Part shown: positions 38,606 through 46,514 of the stretch, one piece after another | Position numbering within the stretch: the stretch's first letter is position 1 | Layout of the letters: each line of letters begins with the position of its first letter | Source of the DNA: Pseudogemmobacter hezensis | Lineage (GTDB): Bacteria > Pseudomonadota > Alphaproteobacteria > Rhodobacterales > Rhodobacteraceae | NCBI RefSeq assembly: GCF_013155295.1 | Contig: NZ_JABJXT010000013.1 | Location: forward strand, 62,001-126,000 | Direction: 5' to 3' | Length of the DNA: 64,000 bases | Notes under the pieces: model-generated | Told to the model about the DNA's origin: nothing | Database searches by the model: none | Seen by the model: only the letters and a program-made list of their open reading frames with translations | Position numbers and translations under genes: made by a program

Positions 38606-38860
38606 CGGCCGCACTACCTTATTTCGGTTAACGCGCGGTTAGCGGAAAAGCAGAAAATCGGCCCGGTTTTCCTCGAAACCCTTAAGCGGGGGTAAGCGGT
38701 TTATCTCGCATTGTTCCTTTTACAGCCAGAACGCTGGAGGGAACCGTTGTGCAATTCACTGTGATCAGAGCCTTTGCGCTCTGCGAGCCTCTCCATCCGA
38801 TCAATCTCCGCGCGGCCCTGCGGCCGCGCCTGTCCTTGGCAATCGTGCAAGGGGGTTCCC

Positions 38861-39109
38861 ATGGTTGAACTGATCTCTGCCGACGATCTTGCGCGCTAGA
38901 TGCTCTTTTCCGGCGTCAACGGCGCTTTCCGCGATTGGTGCGCCTTGATGAAAATTCACCCGATTCCGGGTCGGCGCGGCGTCTATGATCCGGCCTTGGT
39001 GCGCCGCAGGTTGGACGAAGCCCAAGGGCTTTCTGCCGATCCGACCGCTTCTGGCTTGGCAGCAAGTGGCCTCGTGGCCCAGCGGAGGGCGCGGCGTGGT
39101 ACGACATAG
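38861..39109 (+). pseudogene. Excisionase/AlpA-like small gene with an in-frame amber codon
   Basis: From ATG 38861 the frame reads MVELISADDLAR, then TAG at 38897-38899, then continues without a break through MLFSGVNGAFRDWCALMKI and PGRRGVYDPALVRRRLDEAQG to TAG at 39107-39109. The layout (short DNA-binding protein just before an integrase, overlapping it by 14 bases) is that of an excisionase-like regulator. TAG probably replaces CAG (Gln). An internal ATG at 38900 would allow a version lacking 13 residues. Confidence 0.6.
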
Positions 39110-40112
39110 GGGACACAAACTGCCCGCCGAGGTACACCGGGTCCGGGCGAAACTGGCAGACGACGCGGTGCGCTATTACTTCAACCTGCGCCATCAAAAG
39201 AAGTCATGCTTCTGGAAGGACGACAATCCTTTCCCGACTGATCCGGCGTTCTTCACGGCCTATCTGGCCGCGCGAGAAACCGGCAAGCCTAAGACGTGCC
39301 ACCTGGCATCCGCGATGGTGGACGCCTATCTGTCTTCGGCCGAGTTCAAAGACGATCCCGCCGCCATGTTTGAAGAGCCAGCCTCGCGGGGCGAGGTGAA
39401 CGAATGGCGGCAACAGTGGGCACATTCGGCCAAGCAATTTGACTATGCCGGAACGGTGGTCACGCTGATCCTGAATTGGGCGCGGGATGCCGGGAAGGTC
39501 GCGGAACACCATTGCGACCGTTTGCCCAAGGCATACAAAGTCGACCGGGCCGAGGTGGTCTGGACCGAAGCTGACCTTGCCACCTTCACCGCCCATGCGC
39601 CCGAATAGGTCTCGCGCATCCTTCTGGCCGCCTGCGAAACCGGGCTGCGGCCGGGCGATCTTATCAAGCTGTACCGTGCCCATGTCGAAGAGACGCCGGG
39701 CGGGCGGCGCATCCGCATCAAGACGAACAAGCGCGGCCGGGTGGCGCATATCCCGGTGCTGCCCCGTATGGCGGCCATTCTGGATGCTACGCCGAAGGAC
39801 CGATTGTTGATCCTGACCAATGCCAACGGCCAGCCCTTGACCGAACACCGGGCATCAGAAGGCGTCCGCCAGTGGCGCGACAAGGCCAAGCTGTCGGACA
39901 CGCTGCGGCTTCAGGATGCCCGAGGCACGGCCGCCACGCGGCTGTTGAACGCGGGCCTTAGCCTTGCGCAGATCGCGGGGTTTATGGGCTGGGGGCTGCG
40001 CCATGCGCAGAACGTCATCGGGCATTATGCCCGCCTGTCACCCGACGAGTCCGATACCGTTCTTGAGGCCCTGACGGCGGCCAAGAAGGCCAGAACGGGA
40101 ACAGGATTGTAA
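39096..40112 (+). pseudogene. Tyrosine integrase with an in-frame amber codon, next to tRNA-Cys
   Basis: A GTG at 39096 with GGAGG at 39083-39087 starts a frame that codes for a 338-codon tyrosine recombinase, interrupted only by TAG at 39606-39608 (after HAPE, before VSRILLAA). The two halves are in the same frame. Residues of the active site are the Arg in TGLRPGDLIKL, Lys in KTNKRGR, QDARGTAATR in place of the usual HDLR box, the GWG region and the Tyr in GHYARLS. Without read-through, a 170-residue N-terminal piece is made that lacks all catalytic residues. It points towards tRNA-Cys, 63 bases away, as expected for an integrase beside its attachment site. Confidence 0.85.
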
Positions 40113-40174
40113 AACGATCTGTAAAACGGGCCCCCGAAAAGGCCGCACGTTTCAGCTAAGTGATTGAAAAGATT

Positions 40175-40248
40175 TGGAGGCGGGTACCGGAATCGAACCG
40201 GTCTTCACGGATTTGCAATCCGCTGCGTAACCTCTCCGCCAACCCGCC
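40175..40248 (-). tRNA. tRNA-Cys (anticodon GCA)
   Basis: A 74-base cloverleaf: acceptor GGCGGGT with ACCCGCC, anticodon loop reading TTGCAAA (anticodon GCA), T arm CCGGT/ACCGG with TTCGATT-type loop, discriminator T (U73, the tRNA-Cys identity base) and encoded CCA. Its 3' end faces the decayed integrase, so it was probably the attachment site for that element. Confidence 0.94.
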
Positions 40249-40370
40249 GGAGCCTTGGCTTCATTAGGTATTTTCAGATCGCGCGTCAAGCGATTATCAA
40301 TGCAGCCTTCACCTTCGCGCTTCGGCTCTGTTCTGCTCATTGAGCTGCTGCTGGTTTCGTGGACCACGGG

Positions 40371-40470
40371 CTAAGCTGGTTTAGCGCGGGCTTCGAACTC
40401 CATGGGGCTGATGTCGCCCGGTTCCGAATGCTGCCTGCGCGTGTTGCAGAGGCTGTTGGCATATTCGCCT
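40371..40470 (-). mobile_element. IS3-family transposase C-terminal fragment
   Basis: The minus strand reads LCNTRRQHSEPGDISPMEFEA and ends in a stop at 40371-40373. This is the typical end of IS3-family transposases (the NTRR-HS-LG--SP-EFE pattern). Upstream similarity is lost within about 100 bases. Confidence 0.7.
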
Positions 40471-40549
40471 GATACTCCAATCGGATTTCCGCCAGTCCGC
40501 TTTGATCGCGGGCCAGTCGATGGTTTTTTCTGATCGGCCATTCAGCTTC

Positions 40550-40950
40550 GCATGCACCGGGTGCGCAGCGCCCTATCGGATCGCCCGCTTCTCGCGCTGC
40601 CTGTCCCCATCATGGAACCCCTAACAGAGACGCTGGATGTTGCCCGCGTCCCAGAACAGCACGGCATTGCCCCTGTCGGATGTCTTGTGGGCCGCTACCA
40701 TGTCGCGTCTGTCACCCCAGCGGGATGCAGCGCCACACATCTGGCATGTGAGCGGGTCAGCACCTGCCAGCGCATCCCACCGGGAAGGCCGGTGTGTGGG
40801 GTTATGTATCTGGGCTTACGCTTCCACCTGGCGAGGTTCTGCCAGGCGCGGCGCTCCTGGTCTCTGCCCGGAAACGGTCGCGGGCTTGTTCGCCTCTGTC
40901 CCGGCCAATGCGCGGGTGGCAGCTTCGCGATTGTGGCCTGCCACATCCCG
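40550..40950 (-). pseudogene. Phage-type HNH endonuclease remnant
   Basis: Pieces of an HNH nuclease can be read on the minus strand in shifting frames: AWQNLARWKR (about 40850), TCQMCGAA (zinc CxxC), GVTDAT, then MVAAHKTSDRGNAVLFWD and AGNIQRLC followed by TAG at 40621-40623 and GFHDGDRQREKRAI. The HK/NxxxLC and CHDGxKQRE-like pattern is that of small HNH nucleases encoded beside phage terminases. At least two frameshifts and one amber codon break it. Confidence 0.6.
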
Positions 40951-41311
40951 GGCGTGGGTCCGCCGCTGAAACTGAACCCGCGACAAGCCCAAGGGGAGTT
41001 GCCCTTATCTGGAAATGGGGCGAGAGCATCGCGTAGCGCAGCCTCAAGCGCCTTAGGCTCCAGCCTCATTAACTTTAGAGCGAGAAGAGGACGGTTGCTG
41101 CGAGGGCTATGGCCGAGAGGAAGACAATGGGGCACCTGTCGTATCGGGTTGCAACTCGTCGCCAGTCCTTGAGCCTGCCGAACATGATCTCGATGCGGTT
41201 GCAGCGTTTTTAGCGGCGCTTGTCGTATCGAACTTTCTTTTTGCGGGTTTTCCGCCCCGGGATGCAGGTGCTTATGCCTTTGTCTTTCAACGCATCTCTG
41301 AACCAATCGGC

Positions 41312-41352
41312 CCTCGCCGGTTCGCTTGAACCGGTGGCGCGTCACCGGCTCG
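41312..41352 (-). repeat. Palindromic insert, copy 2
   Basis: About 41 bases that interrupt the transposase between its DRGY codons and the usual ADWFRDAL codons. It can fold as two hairpins: CCGGTG with CACCGG and CCGGTTC with GAACCGG. It shares the core GCGCCAC-GGTTC-AGCG and both ends (CGAGCCGG, CCGGCGA) with the other copy. Confidence 0.55.
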
Positions 41353-41587
41353 ATAGCCCCGATCCGCCAGCATCCACTCTGCCTTTGGAAAGCTGCGCGA
41401 GCTGTGCAGCGGCTCCGCTGTAGTCGCTGACCGGACCGGCTGTAACAAACAGGCTGATCGGGCGGCCTTGGGCATCGGCAACGGCGTGAAGCTTGGTATT
41501 CATACCATCCTTCGTGCGACCGATCAGGCGACCACGCCCCCCTTTTTCACCCGCAGGCTGGAGGCCGTGCGATGAGCTTTCAGGTAC

Positions 41588-41629
41588 CCTTCGCCGGGGC
41601 GCTCGAACCAGTGGCGCTGCCCCGGCTCG
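41588..41629 (-). repeat. Palindromic insert, copy 1
   Basis: About 42 bases between the codons for MID and YLKAHRTA of the transposase, which are nearly adjacent in relatives. It carries an outer 8-bp inverted repeat (GCCGGGGC with GCCCCGGC) and the same core as copy 2. In the transposase frame it codes for EPGQRHWFERPGEG; copy 2 in the matching frame would give EPVTRHRFKRTGEG. Confidence 0.55.
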
Positions 41630-41970
41630 ACATCGATCATGATGGTCTTCTCGTCGGCAGCCTCCGATGCCAGACCGTGCATTATTCGGGTGAACACCCC
41701 CATCCGGCTCCAGCGCTTCCAGCGGTTGTAGAGCGTCTTTGATGGACCATACTCGCGAGGGGCATCACACCAGCGCAACCCATTGCGATTGATGAAGATT
41801 ATGCCGCTCAAGACACGGCGATCATCGACGCGTGGACGGCCATGGCTCGTGGGGAAAAACGGCTCGAGCCGCGCCATCTGCGCGTCAGTCAGCCAGAATA
41901 GATTGCTCATCAGAAGGGGCTCCTGACACCTGCTGAATCACCGAACAGCAGCACAATCAATGGGGCCTGA

Positions 41971-43137
41971 TCCTATATCCGTCGCGGCACGGCGAACTTT
42001 ACACGGGCCTGCATCGCCCTGATCGGTTCGGGATTTTCGGCGTTCGCCGTGCTCTATTGCCTGCAGCCCGCCCTGCCGACCCTTGTGGCGGATTTCGGGG
42101 TGACCGCCGCCGAAAGCAGCCTTGCGGTCTCGATCTCGACCATCACCCTCGCCGTCGGCCTGATCTTCACCGGGCCGATCTCGGATGCTCTGGGCCGCCG
42201 CAACGTCATGGCGGGTTCTATGCTGCTGGCGGGTCTGCTCAGCATCGCCTCGGCCTTTGCCAGTGACTGGACGACCTTCCTGCTGCTGCGCGGCGGCCTC
42301 GGGCTGGTACTTGGCGGGATCACGGCGATCAACATGACCTATCTCACCGAGGAATTCGAGCCGCGCGAGGTCGGTTTCGCGATGGGGTTGATGATCGGGG
42401 GGAATTCACTCGGAGGGATGCTGTCACGCCTGGCGGTCGGGGTATTGGCCGATTACGACATCTGGCGCGAGGCGGTGGCAGGGCTGGGGGCGATGACACT
42501 GCTCGGCGCAGTGCTTGTCTGGCGGTTGCTGCCGCCCTCGCGGCATTTCGAGCCGCGCCGATTGTCGCTGGGCAATGCGATTTCCGGCTATGCGCTGCAT
42601 CTGGGCAATCCGCTGCTGCTGCGGCTGTTCCTGACCGGATTTTTGATCATGGGCAGCTTCGTTGCCTTTTTCAATTACATCAGCTTTCATCTGATGCGCG
42701 AGCCGATTGCGCTCAGCCAATCTGCGGTGGGGTGGCTGAGCCTCGTCTATCTGCTTTCCACCGTCACATCGGCCCGCGTCGGGGCACTTGTCGACCGGCT
42801 CGGATCGCGCAGGGTCCTGATCGGGGCCCTTGGCGTGGCTGCCCTCGGCGTAGGCCTGACGGTAGTCGATCAGGTCGTACCGGCCATTCTGGGTGTGGCG
42901 GTCTTCATTTGCGGATTTTTCGCGGCCCATGCGGTGGTAAGCGGCTGGATCGGCCGCTCGGCCCGACAGGCACGGGCCCAGGCCACCGCACTCTATCAGA
43001 TCTTCTTCTACCTCGGTGCCAGTGTCGCCGGATCGCTCGGCGGCCAGGTCTGGCAACGCGCCGATTGGATGGGGGTCTGCCTGATGGTGACGGCGATGCT
43101 GCTGCTGAGTGCAGTACTGGCATTCCGGTCCCGCTAG
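41971..43137 (+). CDS. MFS transporter (YnfM-like), first codons lost
   Basis: The frame is open from 41971 (in-frame TGA at 41968-41970) and reads YIRRGTANFTRACIALIGSG with no ATG, GTG or TTG until GTG 42049. Relatives start only about five residues before IRRGT, so almost nothing but the start codon is missing. The rest is intact, with about 12 membrane segments, the MFS loop motif GPISDALGRRNVM and its half-repeat around LVDRLGSRRVL. It may be a proton-driven efflux carrier. If GTG 42049 is used, the first membrane segment is cut in half. The IS5 remnant is directly upstream and is the likely cause. A TetR gene follows. Confidence 0.8.
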   Translation, partial: SYIRRGTANFTRACIALIGSGFSAFAVLYCLQPALPTLVADFGVTAAESSLAVSISTITLAVGLIFTGPISDALGRRNVMAGSMLLAGLLSIASAFASDWTTFLLLRGGLGLVLGGITAINMTYLTEEFEPREVGFAMGLMIGGNSLGGMLSRLAVGVLADYDIWREAVAGLGAMTLLGAVLVWRLLPPSRHFEPRRLSLGNAISGYALHLGNPLLLRLFLTGFLIMGSFVAFFNYISFHLMREPIALSQSAVGWLSLVYLLSTVTSARVGALVDRLGSRRVLIGALGVAALGVGLTVVDQVVPAILGVAVFICGFFAAHAVVSGWIGRSARQARAQATALYQIFFYLGASVAGSLGGQVWQRADWMGVCLMVTAMLLLSAVLAFRSR

Positions 43138-43278
43138 GCTTCGCTGTCGCTGCGGATTCCCGCGAAGGTCGGCGCTGTTCGCTGGCGTTGGACTGCCTGC
43201 AGACCGGCCCGGGTTCCCCACAGACAGGACAAGCGGCCACTCGAATTCACTGAAAGCGCGCGCAGGGGCTTGAACAAG

Positions 43279-43293
43279 TAGACGACTGGTCTA
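43279..43293. promoter_or_regulatory. Palindromic operator before the TetR gene
   Basis: TAGAC (43279-43283) and GTCTA (43289-43293) form a perfect inverted repeat with a 5-base spacer, 10 bases before the TetR start codon. It resembles NemR/AcuR-type boxes (TAGACC-GGTCTA). Autoregulation of the tetR-ohr-oxidoreductase operon is the simplest reading. Confidence 0.65.
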
Positions 43294-43303
43294 TTTTTAT
43301 ATC

Positions 43304-43942
43304 ATGACGCAGACGACTCTCACCCCGAAGGCCACGGCAACGCGGCGCCACATTCTCGAAACCGGCCATGCGCTGGTTCTGCACAAGGGCTTTTCCGGCC
43401 TTGGCCTGCAGGAAATCCTTGCGAACTCGGGCGTGCCAAAAGGCTCTTTCTACCATTACTTCGCTTCAAAAGAGGCGTTCGGGACCACGCTGCTGCACCA
43501 TTACGTCGAGACCTATTCTGATCGGCTGACGCAGCTGCTGGCCACTCCGGGCACTGGCCATGATCGGCTGATGCGCTACTTCCGGGCCTGGATCAGCGAT
43601 CCCGGGGATCCGTCCTGCCCCGGCTGGGCCGAGGGCTGTCTGGTGGTCAAACTTTCGGCCGAGGTGGCCGATTTGTCCGAAGACATGCGGCTGGTCCTTC
43701 AGGGCGGCGTTACCCGTCTGATCAACCGCACCGCGGCGCTGATCATCGAGGGGCGCGACGACGGATCGCTGCCCGAAGGTGCCGATGCAGCACGGCTGGC
43801 ACAGGTGATCTACCAGATGTGGCTGGGAGCCGCGCTGCTGGCCAGGCTGAGCCGAAGCCCGGCGCCCATGGCGGCTGCGCTTTCTGCCACCGAAACCCTG
43901 CTGGCCTGCCCGGCCAGCCCTGACCCAGGAGCAATGCCATGA
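43304..43942 (+). CDS. TetR/AcrR-family regulator (NemR/AcuR-like)
   Basis: A 212-residue repressor. The helix-turn-helix is at about residues 13-60 (TRRHILETGHALVLHKGFSG, GVPKGSFYHYFASKEAFG). The C-terminal part, with CLVVKLSAEVADLSEDMR and a cysteine at the position used for electrophile sensing in NemR-like proteins, resembles the TetR_C_16/33 group. Its last codons overlap the ohr start (ATG at 43939), so the operon is coupled. It is likely to respond to electrophiles, quinones or peroxides and to repress the genes behind it. Confidence 0.88.
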   Translation: MTQTTLTPKATATRRHILETGHALVLHKGFSGLGLQEILANSGVPKGSFYHYFASKEAFGTTLLHHYVETYSDRLTQLLATPGTGHDRLMRYFRAWISDPGDPSCPGWAEGCLVVKLSAEVADLSEDMRLVLQGGVTRLINRTAALIIEGRDDGSLPEGADAARLAQVIYQMWLGAALLARLSRSPAPMAAALSATETLLACPASPDPGAMP

Positions 43943-44346
43943 AAATCTTCTATAAAACCCGCGCCACCGCCACCGGGGGCCGCTCGGGCCATACCGAGCT
44001 TGACGACGGCAGCCTCGGCTTCGACCTGACCCCTCCCGGTGCGGGCCAGACCGGGGTCAACCCGGAGCAGCTGTTCGCGCTTGGCTACGCCGCCTGTTTC
44101 GACAGCGCCTTTGCCATGATCGCCCAGCAGCGCAAGCTCAAGGTCACCGGCAAGACTTCGGTCGAGGTCGGCATCGGCCAGCGCCCCGAGGGCGGCTATG
44201 CGCTGGACATCGACATCCATGTCGAAACCCGTGGCGTCACCGAGGCCGAGGCCCGCGCACTGATCGAGGCGACACATCAGGTCTGCCCCTATTCCAATGC
44301 CACCCGTGGCAATATCGACGTGCGCCTGCATGTCACCGCCCTGTGA
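43939..44346 (+). CDS. ohr: Organic hydroperoxide resistance protein (Ohr/OsmC family)
   Basis: A 135-residue thiol peroxidase that reduces organic hydroperoxides, with lipoylated proteins as the usual reductant. Both catalytic cysteines are present: Cys53 in GYAACF and Cys116 in VCPYS. The conserved Arg of the family lies in the N-terminal part. Of the Ohr type by length and pattern. Operon tetR-ohr-oxidoreductase with overlapping ends. Confidence 0.9.
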   Translation: MKIFYKTRATATGGRSGHTELDDGSLGFDLTPPGAGQTGVNPEQLFALGYAACFDSAFAMIAQQRKLKVTGKTSVEVGIGQRPEGGYALDIDIHVETRGVTEAEARALIEATHQVCPYSNATRGNIDVRLHVTAL

Positions 44347-44357
44347 AGGAGCCCCCC

Positions 44358-45335
44358 ATGCGCAGTGCCATCCATAACGTGTTCGGCGATCCGGCCGGGG
44401 TTCTTGCCCTTGGCGACGCCCCACGACCCGAGCCGGGACCCGGCCAGGTGCGGATCAAAACCATCCTCGCGCCGATCCACAATCACGATCTCTGGACCGT
44501 GCGCGGCAGCTATGGCTACAAGCCCGGGCTGCCGGCGATCGGCGGCAGCGAGGCGGTGGGCACGGTCGAGGCGCTTGGCCCCGATGTCAGCGGCATTACC
44601 CTTGGCCAGCGGGTCGCCGTCGCCTCGGTACATGGCACCTGGGCCGAGTATTTCCTGGCGCCCGCCAATGGCCTGGTGCCAGTCCCCGAGGCCATTTCCG
44701 ACGAGGCCGCAGCCCAGCTGATCGCCATGCCGTTCAGCGCGCTCTCCCTGCTGGACTTCCTGCAGGTGTCGGAGGGGGACTGGATCATCCAGAACACCGC
44801 CAATGGCGCGGTCGGCAAGACGCTGGCGATGCTGGCGGCCGGGCGCGGCGTCAATGTGGTGAACCTCGTGCGTCGCGATGCGGGCATTGCCGAAATGGCC
44901 GCACTGGGCATAGCCAACACCGTCTCGACCGCATCGGACGGCTGGCAGGACCGGGTCCGCGCGCTGACCGGAGCCGCCCCGATCCGCGCAGCGGTCGATT
45001 CCATCGGCGGCAGCGCCAGCCGCGATCTGATGGGTCTGCTGGGCGAGAATGGCACGCTGGTCTCGTTCGGGACCATGGCGGGTGAGCCGATGCAGATCCC
45101 CTCGGGCGAGGTGATTTTCAAACAGGCGACGGTTAAGGGCTTCTGGGGCGCCAGGGTCAGCGCCGCGATGCCCGCCCAGAGGCGCGCCGCACTGATCGGC
45201 GAGCTGCTGCGGCTGGTTGCAGGCGGCGCGCTGAAACTTCCGGTCGAGAGCGTCTTCGGGCTGGACCGGATCGGCGATGCGGTTCAGGCTTCGCTGGCGC
45301 CGGGCAAGGCCGGCAAGGTGCTGCTGCGCCCCTGA
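44358..45335 (+). CDS. Zinc-free medium-chain dehydrogenase/reductase (quinone oxidoreductase-like)
   Basis: A 325-residue NAD(P)H-dependent enzyme. The N-terminal GroES-like fold has GLPAIGGSEAVGTVEALG, the nucleotide-binding segment is NTANGAVGKTLAMLAAGRG and no zinc-site cysteines are present, which is the pattern of quinone oxidoreductases/2-enoyl thioester reductases. The ATG at 44358 with AAGGAG in front was chosen over a GTG at 44343. It probably detoxifies quinones or enals, which fits the TetR and Ohr neighbours. Confidence 0.88.
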   Translation: MRSAIHNVFGDPAGVLALGDAPRPEPGPGQVRIKTILAPIHNHDLWTVRGSYGYKPGLPAIGGSEAVGTVEALGPDVSGITLGQRVAVASVHGTWAEYFLAPANGLVPVPEAISDEAAAQLIAMPFSALSLLDFLQVSEGDWIIQNTANGAVGKTLAMLAAGRGVNVVNLVRRDAGIAEMAALGIANTVSTASDGWQDRVRALTGAAPIRAAVDSIGGSASRDLMGLLGENGTLVSFGTMAGEPMQIPSGEVIFKQATVKGFWGARVSAAMPAQRRAALIGELLRLVAGGALKLPVESVFGLDRIGDAVQASLAPGKAGKVLLRP

Positions 45336-45362
45336 ACGGGCGCCGGGGGAAAGGACGGACCG

Positions 45363-45716
45363 ATGATCGCCGATATACTGATCGCCCTGATTGCGGCGCT
45401 GCATCTCTATATCCTCGTGCTCGAGATGTTCCTGTGGGACAAGCCCGCGGGGCTGCGCGCCTTTGGTCTGAAGCCCGAATTTGCCAGCGCCACCCGGGCG
45501 CTGGCCGCCAATCAGGGGCTTTACAACGGCTTTCTGGCGGCGGGGCTGATCACCGGGCTGGTGATGGGCGAGACGGGCGATGCCTTCAGGCTGTTCTTTC
45601 TGATCTGCGTGGCGGTGGCGGGCCTCTTTGGCGCCGTCACCTCCAGCCGCAAGATCCTGTTCGTCCAGACCCTGCCGGCGCTTGTCGCGCTGACTGCGCT
45701 GCAAACAGGTTGGTGA
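45363..45716 (+). CDS. DUF1304 family membrane protein
   Basis: A 117-residue protein with four hydrophobic segments (about 3-22, 52-70, 77-94 and 99-116) and the family blocks HLYILVLEMFLWD and NQGLYNGFLAAGLI. It lies 28 bases after the oxidoreductase gene with a GGACGG stretch before its ATG. Function unknown; likely cotranscribed with the detoxification genes. Confidence 0.85.
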   Translation: MIADILIALIAALHLYILVLEMFLWDKPAGLRAFGLKPEFASATRALAANQGLYNGFLAAGLITGLVMGETGDAFRLFFLICVAVAGLFGAVTSSRKILFVQTLPALVALTALQTGW

Positions 45717-45968
45717 AAGTCAGAACCGTAATTCCATAGGCCCGATGCCACAGCTCTCCGCAGGAAAAGTCGTTCAGAAGGGCGTGCCGTGCAGAGCAAC
45801 GGCCTGGCCAATGACCTGCGAGCCCTGACGAGTTGACGAGAGGGTCAGACGTGACAGCATCATCAGGAACGTCACAACGGGCGTAAACCGACTGTCGGCA
45901 CTGCAACTGAGGTGGCTCGATTGATCTGACCATACCCTGGGCGTTTTCCAGGTGGATTTCCGCCTCAG

Positions 45969-46188
45969 TTATGCCGCTGCCGCTTCGGGCATTGGCTGGC
46001 TGAACCAGGCCTGATCGAAGGCTTTCCCGCCAAGCGACGAATGCGGACGGCGGGTGTTGCAGAGGTTCAGATACCGCCCGATCCCGGCGCGGGCCTCGGG
46101 CACGCTGCACAGGCCCGCAGGCAGGCCTCCTCGTATTTGACGACCCGCCACAGGCGTTCAACGAAGAGGTTGTCACGCCAGTTGATCC
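45969..46188 (-). mobile_element. IS3-family transposase C-terminal remnant
   Basis: The minus strand reads WRDNLFVERLWRVVKYEE, then after a frameshift PEARAGIGRYLNLCNTRRPH followed by SSLGG, ending in TAA at 45969-45971. This is the C-terminal part of an IS3 transposase. The bases 45717-45968 before the remnant contain no gene I can support. Confidence 0.75.
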
Positions 46189-46190
46189 CG

Positions 46191-46308
46191 CCTCAGCTTC
46201 TTGCGCAGCACAGCTTGCCCGGAGGCGTTGGCACCATGCGCCTGGAACACAGTCTTCGGCAGATCCAGCCCGACGGTGTTAATCCCGGACACGACCGCTT
46301 TCCTGTGT
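46191..46308 (-). mobile_element. IS110-family transposase N-terminal remnant
   Basis: The minus strand reads GINTVGLDLPKTVFQAHGAN and then SGQAVLRKKLRR. The GLDLxKxxFQxH pattern is the start of IS110/IS1111 transposases, with the first catalytic Asp. It is joined directly to the IS3 remnant, so the two were fused by deletion. 46309-46514 holds only the promoter and ribosome site of the next gene. Confidence 0.7.
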
Positions 46309-46514
46309 GGATCCTCGCAGACCCGCCCTGGCACACCGATGCCGTCAGGGGGTGGTCACATCATCAGGGCCATATGGACCTTGCCGCCGGCATCCCGAAC
46401 TGATCTGCTCACGCGGCAGGAATACCTCCGTCGTGCGGCGCCGGGAAACCCGGGCTGCGCTGTCTGGATTGTGGCAGGTCTGCTACCCTGTTATCCCACC
46501 TTTCAGGAGGCCCC

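Larger units (their letters stand above)
41075..41910 (-). pseudogene. IS5-family transposase, disrupted
   Basis: The frame starts at ATG 41910 (MSNLFWLTDAQMARLEPFFP) and includes DRRVLSGIIFINRNGLRW and KTIMID, all typical of two-frame IS5/IS427-group transposases; the DDE part continues as FPKAEWMLADRGY and ends at 41075-41077 with RIEIMFGRLKDWRRVATRYD and a short hydrophobic tail. Compared with the family pattern, two foreign stretches of about 41-43 bases are inserted (41588-41629, in frame, and 41312-41352, which shifts the frame), and a TAA interrupts the part before NRIEIMFG. No clear terminal inverted repeats could be matched. The 5' end lies about 60 bases from the truncated MFS gene. 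Confidence 0.75.

Noticed and set aside
30206-41950. Direct-repeat copies of the tRNA-Trp or tRNA-Cys 3' ends as attR sites
   Set aside because: I could not find a second copy by eye within the window. A computed search would be needed; a copy outside the window is possible.
30206-42000. Whole-genome or phage stop-codon recoding of TAG
   Set aside because: Several intact genes in this window end with TAG, including the defence helicase at 36790-36792. In-frame TAGs occur only in genes with other signs of decay. Kept as a finding only for the two adjacent genes.
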